Source of the DNA: Ryuthela nishihirai
Lineage: Eukaryota; Arthropoda; Arachnida; Araneae; Heptathelidae
Length of the DNA stretch: 64,000 nucleotides
Assembly (NCBI GenBank): GCA_038380435.1
Contig: JAWZYU010000024.1
Span: 54,584,613-54,648,612 of the forward strand
Direction: 5' to 3'
Part shown: positions 46,800 to 59,042 of the stretch, one piece after another
Layout: the number at the start of each line of letters is the position of its first letter
Position numbering within the stretch: position 1 is the stretch's first letter
Program-made: the position numbers and the translations under genes
Notes under the pieces: model-generated
Seen by the model: the letters and a program-made list of their open reading frames with translations, nothing else
The model's database searches: none
What the model was told of the DNA's origin: nothing

Positions 46800-47900
46800 A
46801 GGTATTACACTTTCATTACATCAATCGCAAAACCTATTGGGGGTACGACGTCTGGGTACAGCAGAAAACAAAACTCTGGACTCTCATTATTTCGACCCTG
46901 AAAGAGGATTCGGTAGTGTAAAAAAGTTAGCTCAGAATACAGGACAGCCACTGAGAATACCACTGAGACTGCCACCGAGAATGGTTAGAAAAGCAACCCG
47001 CCTACACGTTACAACCTGTTCGCAGAAAATTCCCCCGTAACAAAGTTTACGTCACAGGCTTAGACGAATAACGGCAAGCCGATCTCGTAGTTGTGAAAAA
47101 TCTAACTCGTTTCAATGACGGTTATCGTTACATATTAACGGTCATCGATGTGTTCTCAAGGTATGGGTGGGCGGTGCCTATGAAGACAAAAACAGGGAAT
47201 GAAATGGTGTCGGCTTTCAAAAAAAATCCTTTCCAAGGGGCGATCTCCCATGAATTTAAATACGGATCAAGGTACCGAATTTACCAACAGAGTATTCCTG
47301 AAAAAGAAAGGTATTCGATTCTTCGTAATCTACTCTGACAAAAAAGCAGCTTTGGTGGAAAGATGGAATCGCACCCTACGAGAGAGACTGGGAAGATATT
47401 ATACGCAATAACACATACCGGTACTTGGACTTGTTGCAACGTGTTGTTCGAGGATACAATACAACAGTTCATAGAGCACACAATATGGCTCCCAAGGACG
47501 TGACCTTACACAATGAAGTTGTGTGGGTTCGACTCTACGGCAATCCAACCAAAGTAAAAGAAAAACCAGCATTTAAAGTGGGAGACACGGTTCCCACTTT
47601 AAATGCCAGTCTAAAAGTACTCTTCAAGAAGGCAGGTACGCATTTGTAGACCGAAGAAATTTTTATAGTCGACAAGGTGTTAGAACGTCAGCCCCTGTAT
47701 ACATCATACGGGATTCCGAGGGAGAAGTGTTGACGGGAACATTCTATAAATCGGAACTTCAAAAAGTGACTGAATCCGAACTTTACACTGTTGAGAAAAT
47801 AATCGAGAGAAAAGGTCAAAAGGCACTGATCAAATTTCGCGGTTATCCCAAACCTTCGTGGATTCCTAAAATATGGATAGTTTCTACACGACCCTACCCT
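46800..47900 (+). pseudogene. Polinton integrase (retroviral type, DDE) with chromodomain-like tail, broken
   Basis: The order is right for a Polinton integrase. An N-terminal block with YFDPERGFGSVKKL is followed by the core with the first catalytic Asp at about 47,081, NDGYRYILTVIDVFSRYGW, a second Asp in NTDQGTEF near 47,260 and the Glu in ERWNRTLRERL near 47,360. A C-terminal chromodomain-like block (KIIERKGQKALIKFRGYP, near 47,800) closes it. The protein is spread over all three frames. There is a stop at 47,069-47,071 just before the first Asp, and a frameshift is likely at the A run near 47,220. It cannot make integrase. I do not reconstruct it. Confidence 0.88.
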
Positions 47901-48388
47901 CCGCGGCTAGTCAGAATATTTACGCAAACAATTCGCAGAGTGATTTCACGGTTTGTCTAGCACAACCCCTAAGACTAGTGGGAAAATGGAAAGTGGGGTT
48001 AGCAGAAGTTAACTGACCAGTGAGCTGGTACAATGTGGATGGCTCTAATGACACGTATGAATATTATGCTCCTGCTCCTTTTGAAGAATACTGGAAAATC
48101 AAGCTTAAACCAGGCAAAATAACTCGAATGGAACTGTTGTCTCACCTCTCCACTCAGCTCCCCAAAGAAATATTGGTGCCATATAACAATGGTTACTGGG
48201 TATTCAAACCAAGTGAGGAATACGGTTTGATGTTCCCTAAAACGAATTTCAGTAGGCTTCTGTGTGTCGGTGAGGGAGAAGTTGACAAACACTTCCACCC
48301 ACTATTTACTAGCAAACTTTGCAATACTGCAACATTAGAGACAGATGATGACTGTTATTTCTATGTGATTCCACCAGGTAGTTTATAA
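47900..48388 (+). pseudogene. Polinton virion-protein-like ORF
   Basis: The reading begins near 47,915 with a FTVCLAQPLRLVGKWKVGLA block, has a stop at 48,014-48,016, and continues as a 122-codon frame to TAA at 48,386. The N-terminal PLxLxGxWxVGLAE pattern is typical of a conserved protein encoded beside the integrase in animal Polintons. Its assignment as a minor capsid (penton-like) protein is inference. The antisense frame at 47,999-48,298 is a shadow. Confidence 0.6.
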
Positions 48389-48900
48389 GAACGAAAGGTA
48401 CCCCACGGATGATACGAAACTGCTGAATCATTAGTCGATGCGATGAACCAGGTCATGCCCTACAAGCTGAGAAAAGCTTTCCGTTCCAAGCAACACGCCG
48501 ATCACACCGATTACATTACATTAAATTTCCTTTTTCGAACCTAGGATTAGGAGATATGCTAGGAATTACTAAATTAGATATTCCATTGAATAAAGCCATG
48601 GGTGACTACCCCATCGATATGAACAGAGGAATGTACGGTGTTTATTTATTCAGACCTGATTTCACCTCAGTTGTTAGGTGATACTCATGGTGAACTGTTG
48701 CGTGTTGTGAATCCTGCCGTCAGAACCAGTAATAACGAAGAAGCCATCGTTGCAGTGTATCAATAACCTGATTACTACCCCCTGGCAAGAAACAGTTTCG
48801 AGAGTGTGAGAATCTTCCTTCGTACCGATACAGTTGAACCTCTGCATTTTAAATATGGTAAAGTTTTAGTCAAGTTACATTTCTGCCATGAGGGTTAAAT
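48389..48900 (+). pseudogene. Continuation of the virion-protein-like relic
   Basis: Pieces such as GDMLGITKLDIPLNKAMGDY, then GVYLFRPDF, and finally FESVRIFLRTDT with FKYGKVLVKLHF follow in shifting frames. The closing block resembles the C-terminus of the same Polinton virion protein family. Several stops and frameshifts are present. No further core genes are seen up to 49,790. Confidence 0.55.
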
Positions 48901-49794
48901 TCGTTCCCCCCTCTGCAGACACCTAAGTGAGCTACTACAAGAGCCAAATGGGGCAGGGTGTGTTCGTGGTCTTGTAACTTTTACAACGATCGTGAATCCT
49001 TCAATCTCTGCTTCGAAAAAATAAATTCTTTATTAAGTAGTCGATAATTGTAACCTTCCTGAAGATAGTGTATGAATAACCAAAAAGCTGTTTTATTGAC
49101 TACTCGTTCTACTTAACTGAATCGAGAAAGGTAAAATAATGATAAAAGTCTATCTGAAAACTGTATACAATATTGGAGAAGGAAAATAATGTTGTAGATT
49201 TCATGTCAGTGGTGCCTATGAAAGAAATCTCGTTTTAAATTGTTAGCTTCTTCTGTAGCAAGTGTCTGAAAGATATGTTTATTCTTACATGTAAACAAAC
49301 ACACACACGCACACAGAAACAGACATGAAGACGTATAAACATACACAAGTACACACACACAAACATACGAGCGCGCACGCATACACACATGTACAATTAA
49401 CACACACGCTGAGACGAACATGTATATGGAAGTATGTGACAAAATAGATATACATGAAGACAAAAACTTGGTAATTCACATACATATATGCATAGAGACA
49501 TACACTTAGAAAGACATCCAATGAATGTGTATAACGCCATTCATCTCTTGATTTGAACTTGAATACTCATATTTCAGTAGGAGTATTTTTCAACACGTTT
49601 GAATATTTTTGGAGCATGTTTGTCTTACGTTACGTTTTCTGTCAGATGCCTCATAACAAGAAAATGGTTTGAAATACATGAATATAATAAAAAATTAATG
49701 TTATTGACAGTGATTTTTCTAGTACTGTTCATAGATTTCCAGTTACTAGTAAAGACATATTTGTGACTTAGTTTTCAGGATTCCTGTACCCAAT
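48901..49794. other. Core end and spacer, with CA-rich microsatellite
   Basis: No gene is seen. At 49,290-49,400 there is an imperfect (CA)n tract whose translation gives the cysteine/valine-rich antisense frames at 49,206-49,521; these are artefacts. Confidence 0.6.
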
Positions 49795-52700
49795 AGATGG
49801 CGCTGGTTAAATGCCAAAATCGACTGTTGCATGTATCATCTTCCTTTGAAAGTTCTGTCTTTTAACATTTGTGCTCGTAACAATAGCATATAGATATTAA
49901 GAAGGAGACACGTTTTATGTTTCAATGAGTTCACGGTGATGTTTTTAAACACTCTTAAATATTCCTCTCAAGTGACTGTATGATTCACATACAGTTCAAA
50001 TGTAAAATTCACATGCTTACACAAAAAGCAAATATTTGTAGGAACAATAACCACTTTTACACTTATAAAATACAGAAATATACATACCCGTGCTGAAAAA
50101 TTACTAAACCCACTCTTACTTAAACACGAAATATGTATGTTAGATTCACATGTGTGCTGGTCTTCCAGCCGACACAGGGCGCCCTCTGTCGGGCAGATCC
50201 AACTGTGTCTGTTTCGAATGTTTGCGTTAAGGTTTTTGATATTTTTTCTTTTAATGTGAAAATGTGTTAGGATGCCTTTCTATCGCTTTTCTATCACTTC
50301 TCCTTTCATTTTCAATCTTCTCTTTCTTTCCGAAATGTGATGATTGTTTCATTGAATGTTTGAAGTGTGAAATAACCGTTGAAAGACTTAGCACTGTATG
50401 TGTTAGGTTCGGAAGTCGGTTGAAGATTGAGTATTCATAGTTAAATGTAGCCGATACGATTCTGGAAGCCCTCTCCTTCAGAAACGAGGAGTAATTAGTA
50501 CTTTCTTACTGGAGTAATGCTGTTCTCTTTATAGACAGTATTATTTCAGATTTTAAATTTTCCAACACTAGTGTCTTTCAATCATTTCTGTGGTTCTTTA
50601 CCGATGTTTTCTATATGCAAAGTATTTTGTGATATTCATCCATCCGTATATAATAATGTACGCAATGGACCGTGATTTACTAGAGTAGGACCTTAATATT
50701 TATGATTTTCCTGTATTACTACTTCCGCTAAAGAGTGACTTTTATCAGTTACTCCTTAGGTTCACTTATAGTCGTTTTTTCTATCTTACAGTATTTGCGC
50801 TGTAATTTGCTGTTTTGAAGCGATTTTTACAGCCATCCCACTGATATTGTGCTGTTCGATCCATATATTCGTAGATATTTACTGATCTATTCCACGTACT
50901 TTGTTGATTTTACCGTTATTTCTGTCATCCATTCCAGCATATGTTGAAGATATTCTATCATCTCCAGTACACTATATTTGATTTTACAGTTATTGTGCCT
51001 TCCAAAGAATTGTGAAAATTTTCACTTATCCACTGAAATGTGTGCGCATTTACAGGTATTCCAAGATCCATTTCATTGTAATTTAGTGTCTTACAACCAA
51101 TTCTACCAACCACAGCAATGTGTGAGAATTTACAGATATTCCAACACCCTTTACATTTTAGTGATTCTCATTGAATTTACCAACCATTTCGTTGTTTTTC
51201 TCATTTTCGTTTATGCATGTAATTTGATTAAACGACCTAGTCACATGGTGATTCTGTATCGTGGGTAAAGTACTGAATAGTGTCCATTTCAGGCTATTGT
51301 GAGATTTTCAACGTAAAGAATTAGCAGATATATGGAAAAAATAATAATCTGACTCATATGATGCTTGCGATTTACCTACTTTGGTCGTTAAAGTATGATT
51401 TATTAGAAAGTAAATATACACATAAGGAAGATGAATCAGTGATTGTGTTCTTTCAAGCAACTTACTTTAATTATCTTGCGAAATGTATGAGAAAATGCAG
51501 AGAATAGATATTGAGAGTTTACGATTCTATGGAGAAACATGCATCTGAAGATTAAGCTATATAATGAGTTAGTTTATCTCTAAGATTGTATGACAATGAA
51601 GCTTTAATAAGCAAACTTGCATTCAGTTTGTTTTTCATATCACTGAAATTCCCCCAGTATGCCTTTTTCCAGGAAAAGGTACATTGTAGGTTTTCAACTC
51701 TAGATTAATATTTGTCATCTTCAAGCATGCTTGCCAAGTTACTCTAGAACCGTGTTTCCCAACGTGGGGCCCACGCCCCACAGGGGGGCAATTTGATTAT
51801 CAAGGGGGGCAATTCGAAAATGACTCGTTCAGAGTTTAACCGTATGGCGGTTAAATTTTACATATGGGGGGGGGGGAATAAGAATTTTAGAAAGGCTTAA
51901 GTGGGGCATGGCACAAAAAAGGTTGGGAAACACTGCTCTAGAAGCTGTGTAAACATGACAGGGATCAATTTCATAGTATCTGACACATAGTTTTCTCAAA
52001 CACATCAGCTAAGAGGAGCACGTCGATGGACAAGTCGTGATATTGGCCTAGGTTTTTTTTTTATGTCAAATGAGTTTCATACTTTCATTACATGGATATA
52101 GTCTTCTTCCCCTAGCGCTTCTCCGAGGAGCCAGTCATAATGTGTCTAATCTCAATTTTAAGCGCCCAAATAAGATTCCAGCTATATTTCATAACCTAAA
52201 GGACAGCCATCTGATTATGCAAGGAATCGATATGATCAAAAATAAGATTAATTGCATTCCAAATAATATTGAAAAATACACAGCATTCTCCCTCGGAACT
52301 TTGAATTTCGTAGATTCTTATCAATTTTTAAGTGCATCTCTTGAGAAGCTAATCTATTGGCAGAAGAATTCCTTATTTTGAATTGTTGCATTTCGTCATG
52401 AAAGGAGTAATTATTTAACTTTCTCATTAGGGTTCAAAAGATCGTTGAGGAAGATAAAAGCACGAGCGGACAGTCTACTCACAAGTAAAGGAATTAGATA
52501 TGTTTCGGCTTATCTGTTTTCACATTGACTTATCTGCTTTCCATAGGTCAGTGCTGCATGACCTTTTAGTTATCACCAGTTGGTCTGGCTGTTCGTGCGC
52601 GCGCATTCATTTCTTCAGATAAGCGACAATAATAGCAGAAGCTCTCAGTACATGTAATAGAGGCGATGTCAGAAGTGAGGATTAAGAATTATTTAAAAAT

Positions 52701-53465
52701 ATGGAGGGAATTTTTTTATTTTTTAGAAGGGCATTTCTGGATTTCGTATGTTTTACACTGAGTGACTCTTAGTTTGTAAAGACATTATTTTTTGTTTGTC
52801 GCTTCTTGTACGCTCTACATGAGAACATCGATTTTTGTGACATATGTGCAGAATTCTTTTACTGAGGCCCGATCAGAACATGTATGTCAGAGCATAGTTA
52901 GGCGGATTTTTATGTTATCGAAGAAGCTTTCTCATGTAGCTTGTTCCATAGATATACTGATATAATCGTTGAAGTATTTTGATTATCAGTCCAGCTGCAA
53001 ATAATATTTCGGTGGATTAGCTCAGGTAAGTTGAGAGGGTGCGATCGAGTGAGACTTAAGTGTATTATTTTTTATAGTAGGTTAGTGTATTTGTTAAAAC
53101 TAATGTCCCCTACTCCATTAACATACATTCATGTTGGAACTAAAGTTTTTTTTTTTATGCACTCTAAGCGGAAACGCAAGGGTACCCGCAATGTACTTTT
53201 AGCATTGCTTCTTTCTATAGCATTCTGCCGCGTACAAAATTCTTTACAGAATTTACCTAGTGAAAACAACTGACCTTGTAAAGCGTAACGAAGCGTGTAC
53301 TAACGCCGCAACGCGAAATAAAATTTCATCAGCGTGATGAGGCACACATTCGCCGGAAAACGCTGGAAAAGACGATTTTTAAAAACTGTGAGAGCGTTTA
53401 GAACTGTAGATTTTTACAAAATGATTACTCCCAAACAATTAGCTGATTTTTCTTTGTAGGAAGAA
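49795..53465. repeat. Right inverted arm, inner part
   Basis: Reverse complement of about 42,065-44,960, from the ATGGCGCTGGTTAAATGCC side outward to the AAACAATTAGCTGA block. It is longer than the left partner because of extra sequence, including the hAT-type MITE at 51,750. Identity by eye is moderate with many indels, so the arms have diverged independently for some time. Confidence 0.8.
51750..51935. mobile_element. hAT-type MITE
   Basis: A 186-bp element with inverted ends: CCGTGTTTCCCAACG at the left, and GTTGGGAAACACTG at the right. It is flanked by an exact 8-bp duplication CTCTAGAA (51,742-51,749 and 51,936-51,943). An 8-bp duplication and CAGTGxTTCCCAAC-like ends are typical of hAT elements. 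The interior is G-rich. Confidence 0.93.
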
Positions 53466-54113
53466 ATAATATTATTGATTGTTACTGAGTAACATTACTT
53501 CCCAGGAAAGAGTAATATTTTGCATCATATGTTGAATGGTAGCTAGGTAGTCACTGGAAGGAGAGCTATGCACCAATCCCCTGTGATGATGCATAGAACC
53601 GTCCAGGCCTAGCACCTAATGTCCTACCCCGCCTTCTCGTGGTGCGGACCGTTAGTAACTTTCAAAAGATATACTCTCTTGTGGAAGTTAACGGAAGGGG
53701 AGGGCTGCCAGATTAGTGTGGCCTACTGATCTGGACAACTATGGCTACTTTTCTTTTTTTCTACCCTGCTGAGGAGTGGTCAACCACACAGGGTCCTGGT
53801 GCTGACCATATAAACCTACTGGACTGGACAGATATATGGCTCTGAGCTTGATTATGGATCCTGATTTTGCTGCACTGGTGGGCTTCTGTGGAGGGAAAAT
53901 CTTCCGCTGTGTTTTCTGTTTGTTTGTGGGTTGACAGCCCGAAGTGAATAGATCCACAGGATATGTTTATCAGCTGGTTGATAATCCTGAGCAGAAGTCA
54001 TCGCAGGCACCTGAACTCTTTGCTTCTATTGGCATCGTCAAATTCTACATTGGAGGAAGTCTTCCAGTGTAGATGGCTTCAGCCTTAGTAGTGGGGGAAC
54101 GGGTCTTTGCCCC

Positions 54114-55124
54114 ATGTCTGCGATTAGGGGGCTGTTTGATATTGTCGGCATTCCCTCTCTCAATAAACATAGTTTCTTTAAACATCCCACTAACCATTTT
54201 CTCTCCATAGGTAGTTGGAATGTGAGGACTCTGCACAGAGCTTTATCTCTTGATGTCCTCACACAAGAATTCCACCGTTATAATTTAGATATTCTCGGCT
54301 TGCAAGAGACCAGATGGACAGATAAGGGTCAGATTCTTAAAAATAATCTTAAATTTCTCTTTTCAGGGAGGGACGACAATAAGCATCACCAAGGCGTAGG
54401 TCTGCTTCTCAGCAGACACGCTAGCGATGCTCTTCTAGGATATGAGTGCATTAATGAAAGGTTTCTTACAGCAAAATTTCAGACAAGCGTTAAAGACTTG
54501 AATGTTATCTGCTGTTATGCCCCCACTGAGGATGCCGATGAGGATGGGAAGGATAGGTTTTATGAACAACTTCAGGATATTTTGAATTCTGTCAAGAAAG
54601 GAGATATTACCCTTGTTCTTGGTGACTTCAATGCCAAAGTTGGTACTGACTCTGACCTTTGGGGAGGGGTGATTGGCCCTTTTGGTATTGGTAGCTGCAA
54701 TGGCAATGGGCAACGTCTCCTACAGGTAAGTAAACTCAATGGATTCAGAATAACTAACACATATTACAAACACCGTGACATACATAAGTACACATGGGTT
54801 TCACCTGATGGGCTGCATAAGAATATGATTGATTACATATTAATTAACAGCAAATGGGCTAGTTCTGTTAGGAATACCAGGGCATATAGGGGAGCTGAAA
54901 TTGGATCTGACCATTACCTTGTTAAAAGTGTGTTGCAACTTAAACTTAAAAAGTGTTGTGCTAGGGTTAAAAAATTTACTTTTAATACTGAAGCTCTGAA
55001 AGATCCAGTTATAGACAAAGCTTACCATGATAGGTTACTTAGTCATTATGACAGTCATGATTTGCTTACTACTGAAGTTGAGGAAGAATGGGATCATTTT
55101 AAACAGGCTTTTTTTGGACACTAA
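54114..55124 (+). pseudogene. LINE endonuclease domain
   Basis: A 336-codon frame starting at an ATG. It has SWNVRTL (about 54,211), LQETRW (54,301), GDFNAKVG (54,621), IDYILIN (54,829) and SDHYLV (54,907). These are the ordered catalytic blocks of AP-type endonucleases that nick target DNA for target-primed reverse transcription. All catalytic blocks look intact. The stop at 55,122 arises from an extra T in the run at about 55,106-55,112. Confidence 0.9.
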
Positions 55125-55139
55125 CAGTACTCTTTTAGG

Positions 55140-56520
55140 AAAAAAGGAGCAGAAGAGACAAATTATCTGAGTGATAAGGCACTTGAACTTATTTCGGAAA
55201 GAAAGAACTGCAGGAATGCCCTTAATCAATACCCTACTAGTCCTAATAGAAAGCATTACAGAGACCTTAATAAACTTATAAAGGATCAGTTAGCTGCTGA
55301 TAAGAATCTTTGGCTTGATGGTTTGGCTGACAAAGCCGAGGAAGCAGTTAGACAGCACAACAGCAGAGAGCTGTACCAGATAGTTAATGTTTTGTGTGGT
55401 AGAAAACGGACAGGCATACAAGGATTGCAGGATAAACAAGGTAAGGTTATAGAAGGTGAGGATTCTGTCATGGCTAGGTGGGCTGAGCATTTCAGTGATG
55501 TTCTAAACAATGTAGTTAGTTCTACTCCCATTGTTTGCAATGATGATAGATGCATTGGTGGCTTTAATGTTGGCCCTATAACACAATCTGAAGATATTTT
55601 GGCTGTTTCTAAACTTAAACTTCATAAATCCCCAGGGGTAGATGAAATTACTACGGAAATGCTTAGAGCTGGGAATGTTTCGGTTACCACTTGGATGACT
55701 GAAATTCTGAATATCTTTTATGATAAAGGCATGGTTCCTAAGGATTTTACCAGAGCTATTGTTATCCCTATTTTCAAAAAAGGTGATCGCAGTTCTTGTG
55801 ATAACTATAGGGGTATAGAGAAAAGGAGACAAAATGCACCCTTGTCGAACACCAGAAGTAATGCTAAACCCATTGCTACTGATCCCTGTCAGCCTATTCT
55901 CTGTTCCAGGTAAAGTTCTTTCCATGACTGTGCTTAATAGAATTAAGAATCTGGTTGACAGTCAATTGCGTGATAAGCAATGTGGATTCAGAAGTGGTAG
56001 GGGATGTGTGGATCAAATATTTTCACTTAGGCAGATTCTTGAGAAATGTTTAGAGTTAGAGAAACCTTTGGTTGCTAGCTTTGTTGGTTTCAAAAAGGCT
56101 TTCGACTCTGTTGATCGTCATAATTTGTGGTTGATTGTGAGATCATATGGTATACCAGACAAGTTAGTTAACATTATGAAAGCTCTCTATAATAACACTG
56201 AGTCGTGTGTGAGAGTTGGTAAGGCTTGTAGCAATTGGTTTAGCATTACTTCTGGTGTTCGACAAGGGTGCATTTTGTCTCCTTTTCTCTTTAGCTTGGT
56301 TATTGATTATGTTATGCGAAATTCACTTCAAGGGAAAGATTTTGGTCTTAAATGGGCTGGAGATACGAAAATTTCTGATTTAGATTATGCTGATGATTTA
56401 GCCCTTTTGGCAAATGATATTGATGAGATGAACTCTTTCATTCGAGCTGTTGATGAGACTGGTAGTAGAGTAGGTTTGGTTATAAACAGAGAGAAAACTA
56501 AAGTGATGAAAATTGGTTAG
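55140..56520 (+). pseudogene. LINE linker and reverse transcriptase core
   Basis: The linker (KNLWLDGLADKAEEAVRQHN) leads to the RT start, KLHKSPGVDEITTEML, then IPIFKKGDRSSCDNYRGI at 55,812. The inverted insert follows, after which RT resumes with CGFRSGRG, KKAFDSVD (first Asp codon about 56,104), SGVRQGCILSPFLF and YADD (56,386-56,397). It ends at a TAG that is a sense CAG in the copy at 8.5-10.3 kb. The three catalytic Asp are retained. Confidence 0.9.
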
Positions 56521-57156
56521 GCAGGCTGTGATTCAGTTAATCTGAATGGTTGCAGTCTTGAGCAGATGTCACAGTTTAATTATCTTGGGAGCTATGTAAC
56601 AGATAATGGTGATGTGCGGCATGAGATTAACAGACGAATAGGGATTGCTGCCGGGACTTTTAAAAACCTATGGAGAGTGTGGAGAAATAGGCGTATACAC
56701 CTAAAGACTAAAATTAGACTATATAATAGTTTGGTTCTTTCTACGGTTAGTTATGGTAGTGAAACTTGGACACTTTGTAAACAGGATAACAGGAAACTAG
56801 ATGCTTTGGATTCCAGATGCTTACGCAGTATCTTGGGCATTAGGTGGTTCAACTTTGTAACTAATGATGAGATTAGGCAAAGGAGTTTGCAACCTCCTTT
56901 AAGCAGCATATTGTGCAGAGAGAGACTCCGTTGGTTTGGCCATGTTGCCCGTATGAATAATTATAGATTGGCGAATAGGGTTATGAACATTGTGCCTAAA
57001 GGCCTCAGAAAGAAGGGGAGACCTAGGATGCGGTGGGCAGACAATGTCAAACAGGACCTTGTTAGAGTTGGTGTGCAGTGGCCAGATGCAGTAGATGTAG
57101 CTCAGGATAGACTTGCTTGGAGAACTAAATTGCACGGTCTGGTTGGACCTCTGTAG
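56521..57156 (+). pseudogene. LINE C-terminal domain
   Basis: The same frame as the RT after the TAG: SQFNYLGSYVTDNGD, then YGSETWTLCKQDNRKLDALD, FGHVARMNNY and GRPRMRWADNVKQDL, ending TAG at 57,156. This tail, with its W-rich and basic segments, is shared with all other LINE fragments in the window and is usual for RTE-like elements. Confidence 0.88.
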
Positions 57157-57170
57157 CCCATGGCTGCTTG

Positions 57171-57172
<2 letters not shown>

Positions 57173-57219
<47 letters not shown>
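57173..57219 (+). repeat. (GAT)n tail of the LINE
   Basis: About 15 GAT triplets directly after the LINE 3' UTR. Short tandem repeats in place of poly(A) at the 3' end are a known feature of RTE-type elements. Confidence 0.95.
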
Positions 57220-57235
57220 GGATACAGCGGTAATA

Positions 57236-57494
57236 ACTATTAGGAATAAAAAGTTTTAAACCATGTCGCGTAACGGATATACTTACGGAGACTAATTAAT
57301 TGAGACATGGCAGAGAAAAGAATTTAACGTAGAACCACTTTATCGTTCCAAAACAAGTTCTGACGCCGAAAGTGCAGAATAGAACACAAATATCTGATGG
57401 CAACATCCTTCAACCCGATGGAGACTAATTTTAATAAGAGAAGCTCAACTCTTGGAGGTTTAGGGGCGCGTAATTTCAAAATGGCTTGTCTTCT
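57236..57494. other. Right-arm spacer, unassigned
   Basis: This stretch has no visible partner in the left arm and no family; it may be Polinton sequence or an older insert. Confidence 0.35.
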
Positions 57495-58680
57495 TACTAT
57501 CCCCCCAGAGTGGGACCTCCTTGACGAGGGGGGGGGGGGTGCCTCTGAGAAGTTTGGTTCAGATCACTGGCACTCTGGAGTTCTTGAAGTCTGGTGGCCC
57601 ACGGTGGAGGGGGCCTGTCGAAGGCCGGCAAACTGGTCGGCGCTTGGCAGTTCAGTCAGCTTATTGACTTGTCCCCAGCGAAGCTGGGAGTTGCAGCCTC
57701 GGTTGAGGGGTCATTCTAAGGGCCTCGGATAGGGCTTGGGGAACCCTGTCTTCTGCAGGCTCATCGGGGAGTACCGCGGATTGAGCTGTGCACCTCTTCG
57801 TACACTCGTCTGTGGACTCTTCGATGCGGTCTCTGTGATATCGGGGCGGACAGATGTTCACTGGGGGGTGGGGGCTTTGGCCTGTTCACAATGGAGAGGT
57901 AGAAGTTGGAGGCTCGCGGCCGGGAGTGACTACCCTGGTCAGCGGACTTGTCGATGGAACAGCCAAACTAAGAGTCCCACGGAATTAGTTTTGGCCATAT
58001 ATAGCTTTTGCAGTGGAGGAACTTGGGTTCCTCTGCAAAGTGGGGTCCGGATTCTGCAGTGATGTAAGCCCCGGTAGGCTAACGGCTTTGTCGGGGTTGT
58101 GGGAGGGCTGCCGGCTGGGTTTGTCTGGCTACTGGCCAGGTGTCCCCGAAGCGGCCTCGGCACGGTTAAGGCTGAGACGGCGAGTGGGCTGTGGTGCCTG
58201 GGTCGATGGAGAGGACGAAGTTGAAGGTCATGCTGAAAGGATTGAAGCCCCGATTAGGCGTGGCCTATCGAAGGAAGTGCCTGGTAGCCTCTACTGCAGA
58301 GGTCTCAAAAAGTTAGTACTTCTATTTCATTTTCTGGCTCAAAATTCAAAAGATACCATCTTTTATTTTATTGTTGGCAATTATCTGGACAAAATTCAGT
58401 GAGTGTTGGGCATATTCCTAGGCACCTCTCTAAATTTTAAAAGATCCCACTCTTACTGCACCTCAATGATTATCTCTACAGGCAGGCAAATAAATCCCAT
58501 GCAGTGCTTTTCTCTTCACAAAGGTCTTCTACCGCTGTAGGCAGGTACAATGTAAGCAAGCTTAAACTGACAGGAACCTTTTTAGTCTATGGTGGTTTCA
58601 GTGACAACTCCCTTATGGTGATATGCAGTCATAGTACTGCGGTGCACCGGGATTGTCACGATTTATATTCGTTGTCTTCT
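57495..58680 (+). repeat. Repeat R1, single unit
   Basis: It starts AGAGTGGGACCTCCTTGACG plus a G run. It contains AGCGAAGCTGGGAGTTGCAG and AGGTAGAAGTTGGAGGCTCG, the AT-rich part with ACTGCACCTCAATGATTATC, and the end GCACCGGGATTGTCACGATT and TTCGTTGTC. About 1.19 kb and closest in structure to unit 2 at 32.25 kb. No second unit is adjacent. Confidence 0.85.
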
Positions 58681-58684
58681 GCCG

Positions 58685-59042
58685 AAATAGCTGACCTATC
58701 ATAAAGGGTAGATGCGATGTTTCGATAAGAGGATATTTCCAAAACATTGTTTCCATATCGTATCTCCTGTGATAGCCCGAAACAAAGGGGGTAGAATTGG
58801 GGTGACAATGCGGTTTAGTCAGAAGGACTGTCAACCGTCTCTGGACGTGGAAAAATTTCGAGCTGGGTGCTAAAACAGTGGTCAAGGCTGCGAGTGGGTT
58901 TTTATGTTGCAAGCCATCGCGTCTGATACGGAAAGCAAAGAGGTATCGACAGCGCAGGGGGTGACGTGATCCAAGATTCATCCTTCAATAAAACGTTGTC
59001 CATAGTAAGGGTGAGGTACCGAACGCTTGTTGCGTGTTCTAA
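58685..59042. other. Right-arm spacer, possibly Polinton coding remnant
   Basis: A relatively GC-rich stretch. The plus-strand text around 58,860-58,960 is basic (for example a KAASGFLCCKPSRLIRKAKR-like run), recalling small basic virion proteins; this is only a suggestion. The antisense frame at 58,613-58,981 also spans it. Confidence 0.25.

Larger units (their letters stand above)
53520..57235 (+). mobile_element. RTE-like non-LTR retrotransposon, nearly full length, inactive
   Basis: It has a 5' leader (about 53,520-54,113), an apurinic-type endonuclease, a linker, a reverse transcriptase, a C-terminal domain and a 3' tail of GAT repeats (57,173-57,219). A short-repeat tail instead of poly(A), and the C-terminal GHVARM...GRPRMRWADN block, fit the RTE group; the clade call is tentative. 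At least four lesions are seen: a T-run frameshift before 55,124, a compensating shift near 55,190, an inverted 63-bp insert at 55,817-55,879, and a TAG at 56,518-56,520. It sits inside the right arm of the Polinton-like element. The 5' edge is approximate. Confidence 0.9.

Noticed and set aside
47999..48298. 99-codon minus-strand ORF
   Set aside because: Shadow of the plus-strand Polinton virion-protein-like frame.
49206..49521. Cysteine/valine-rich ORFs
   Set aside because: They are translations of an imperfect CA/TG microsatellite.
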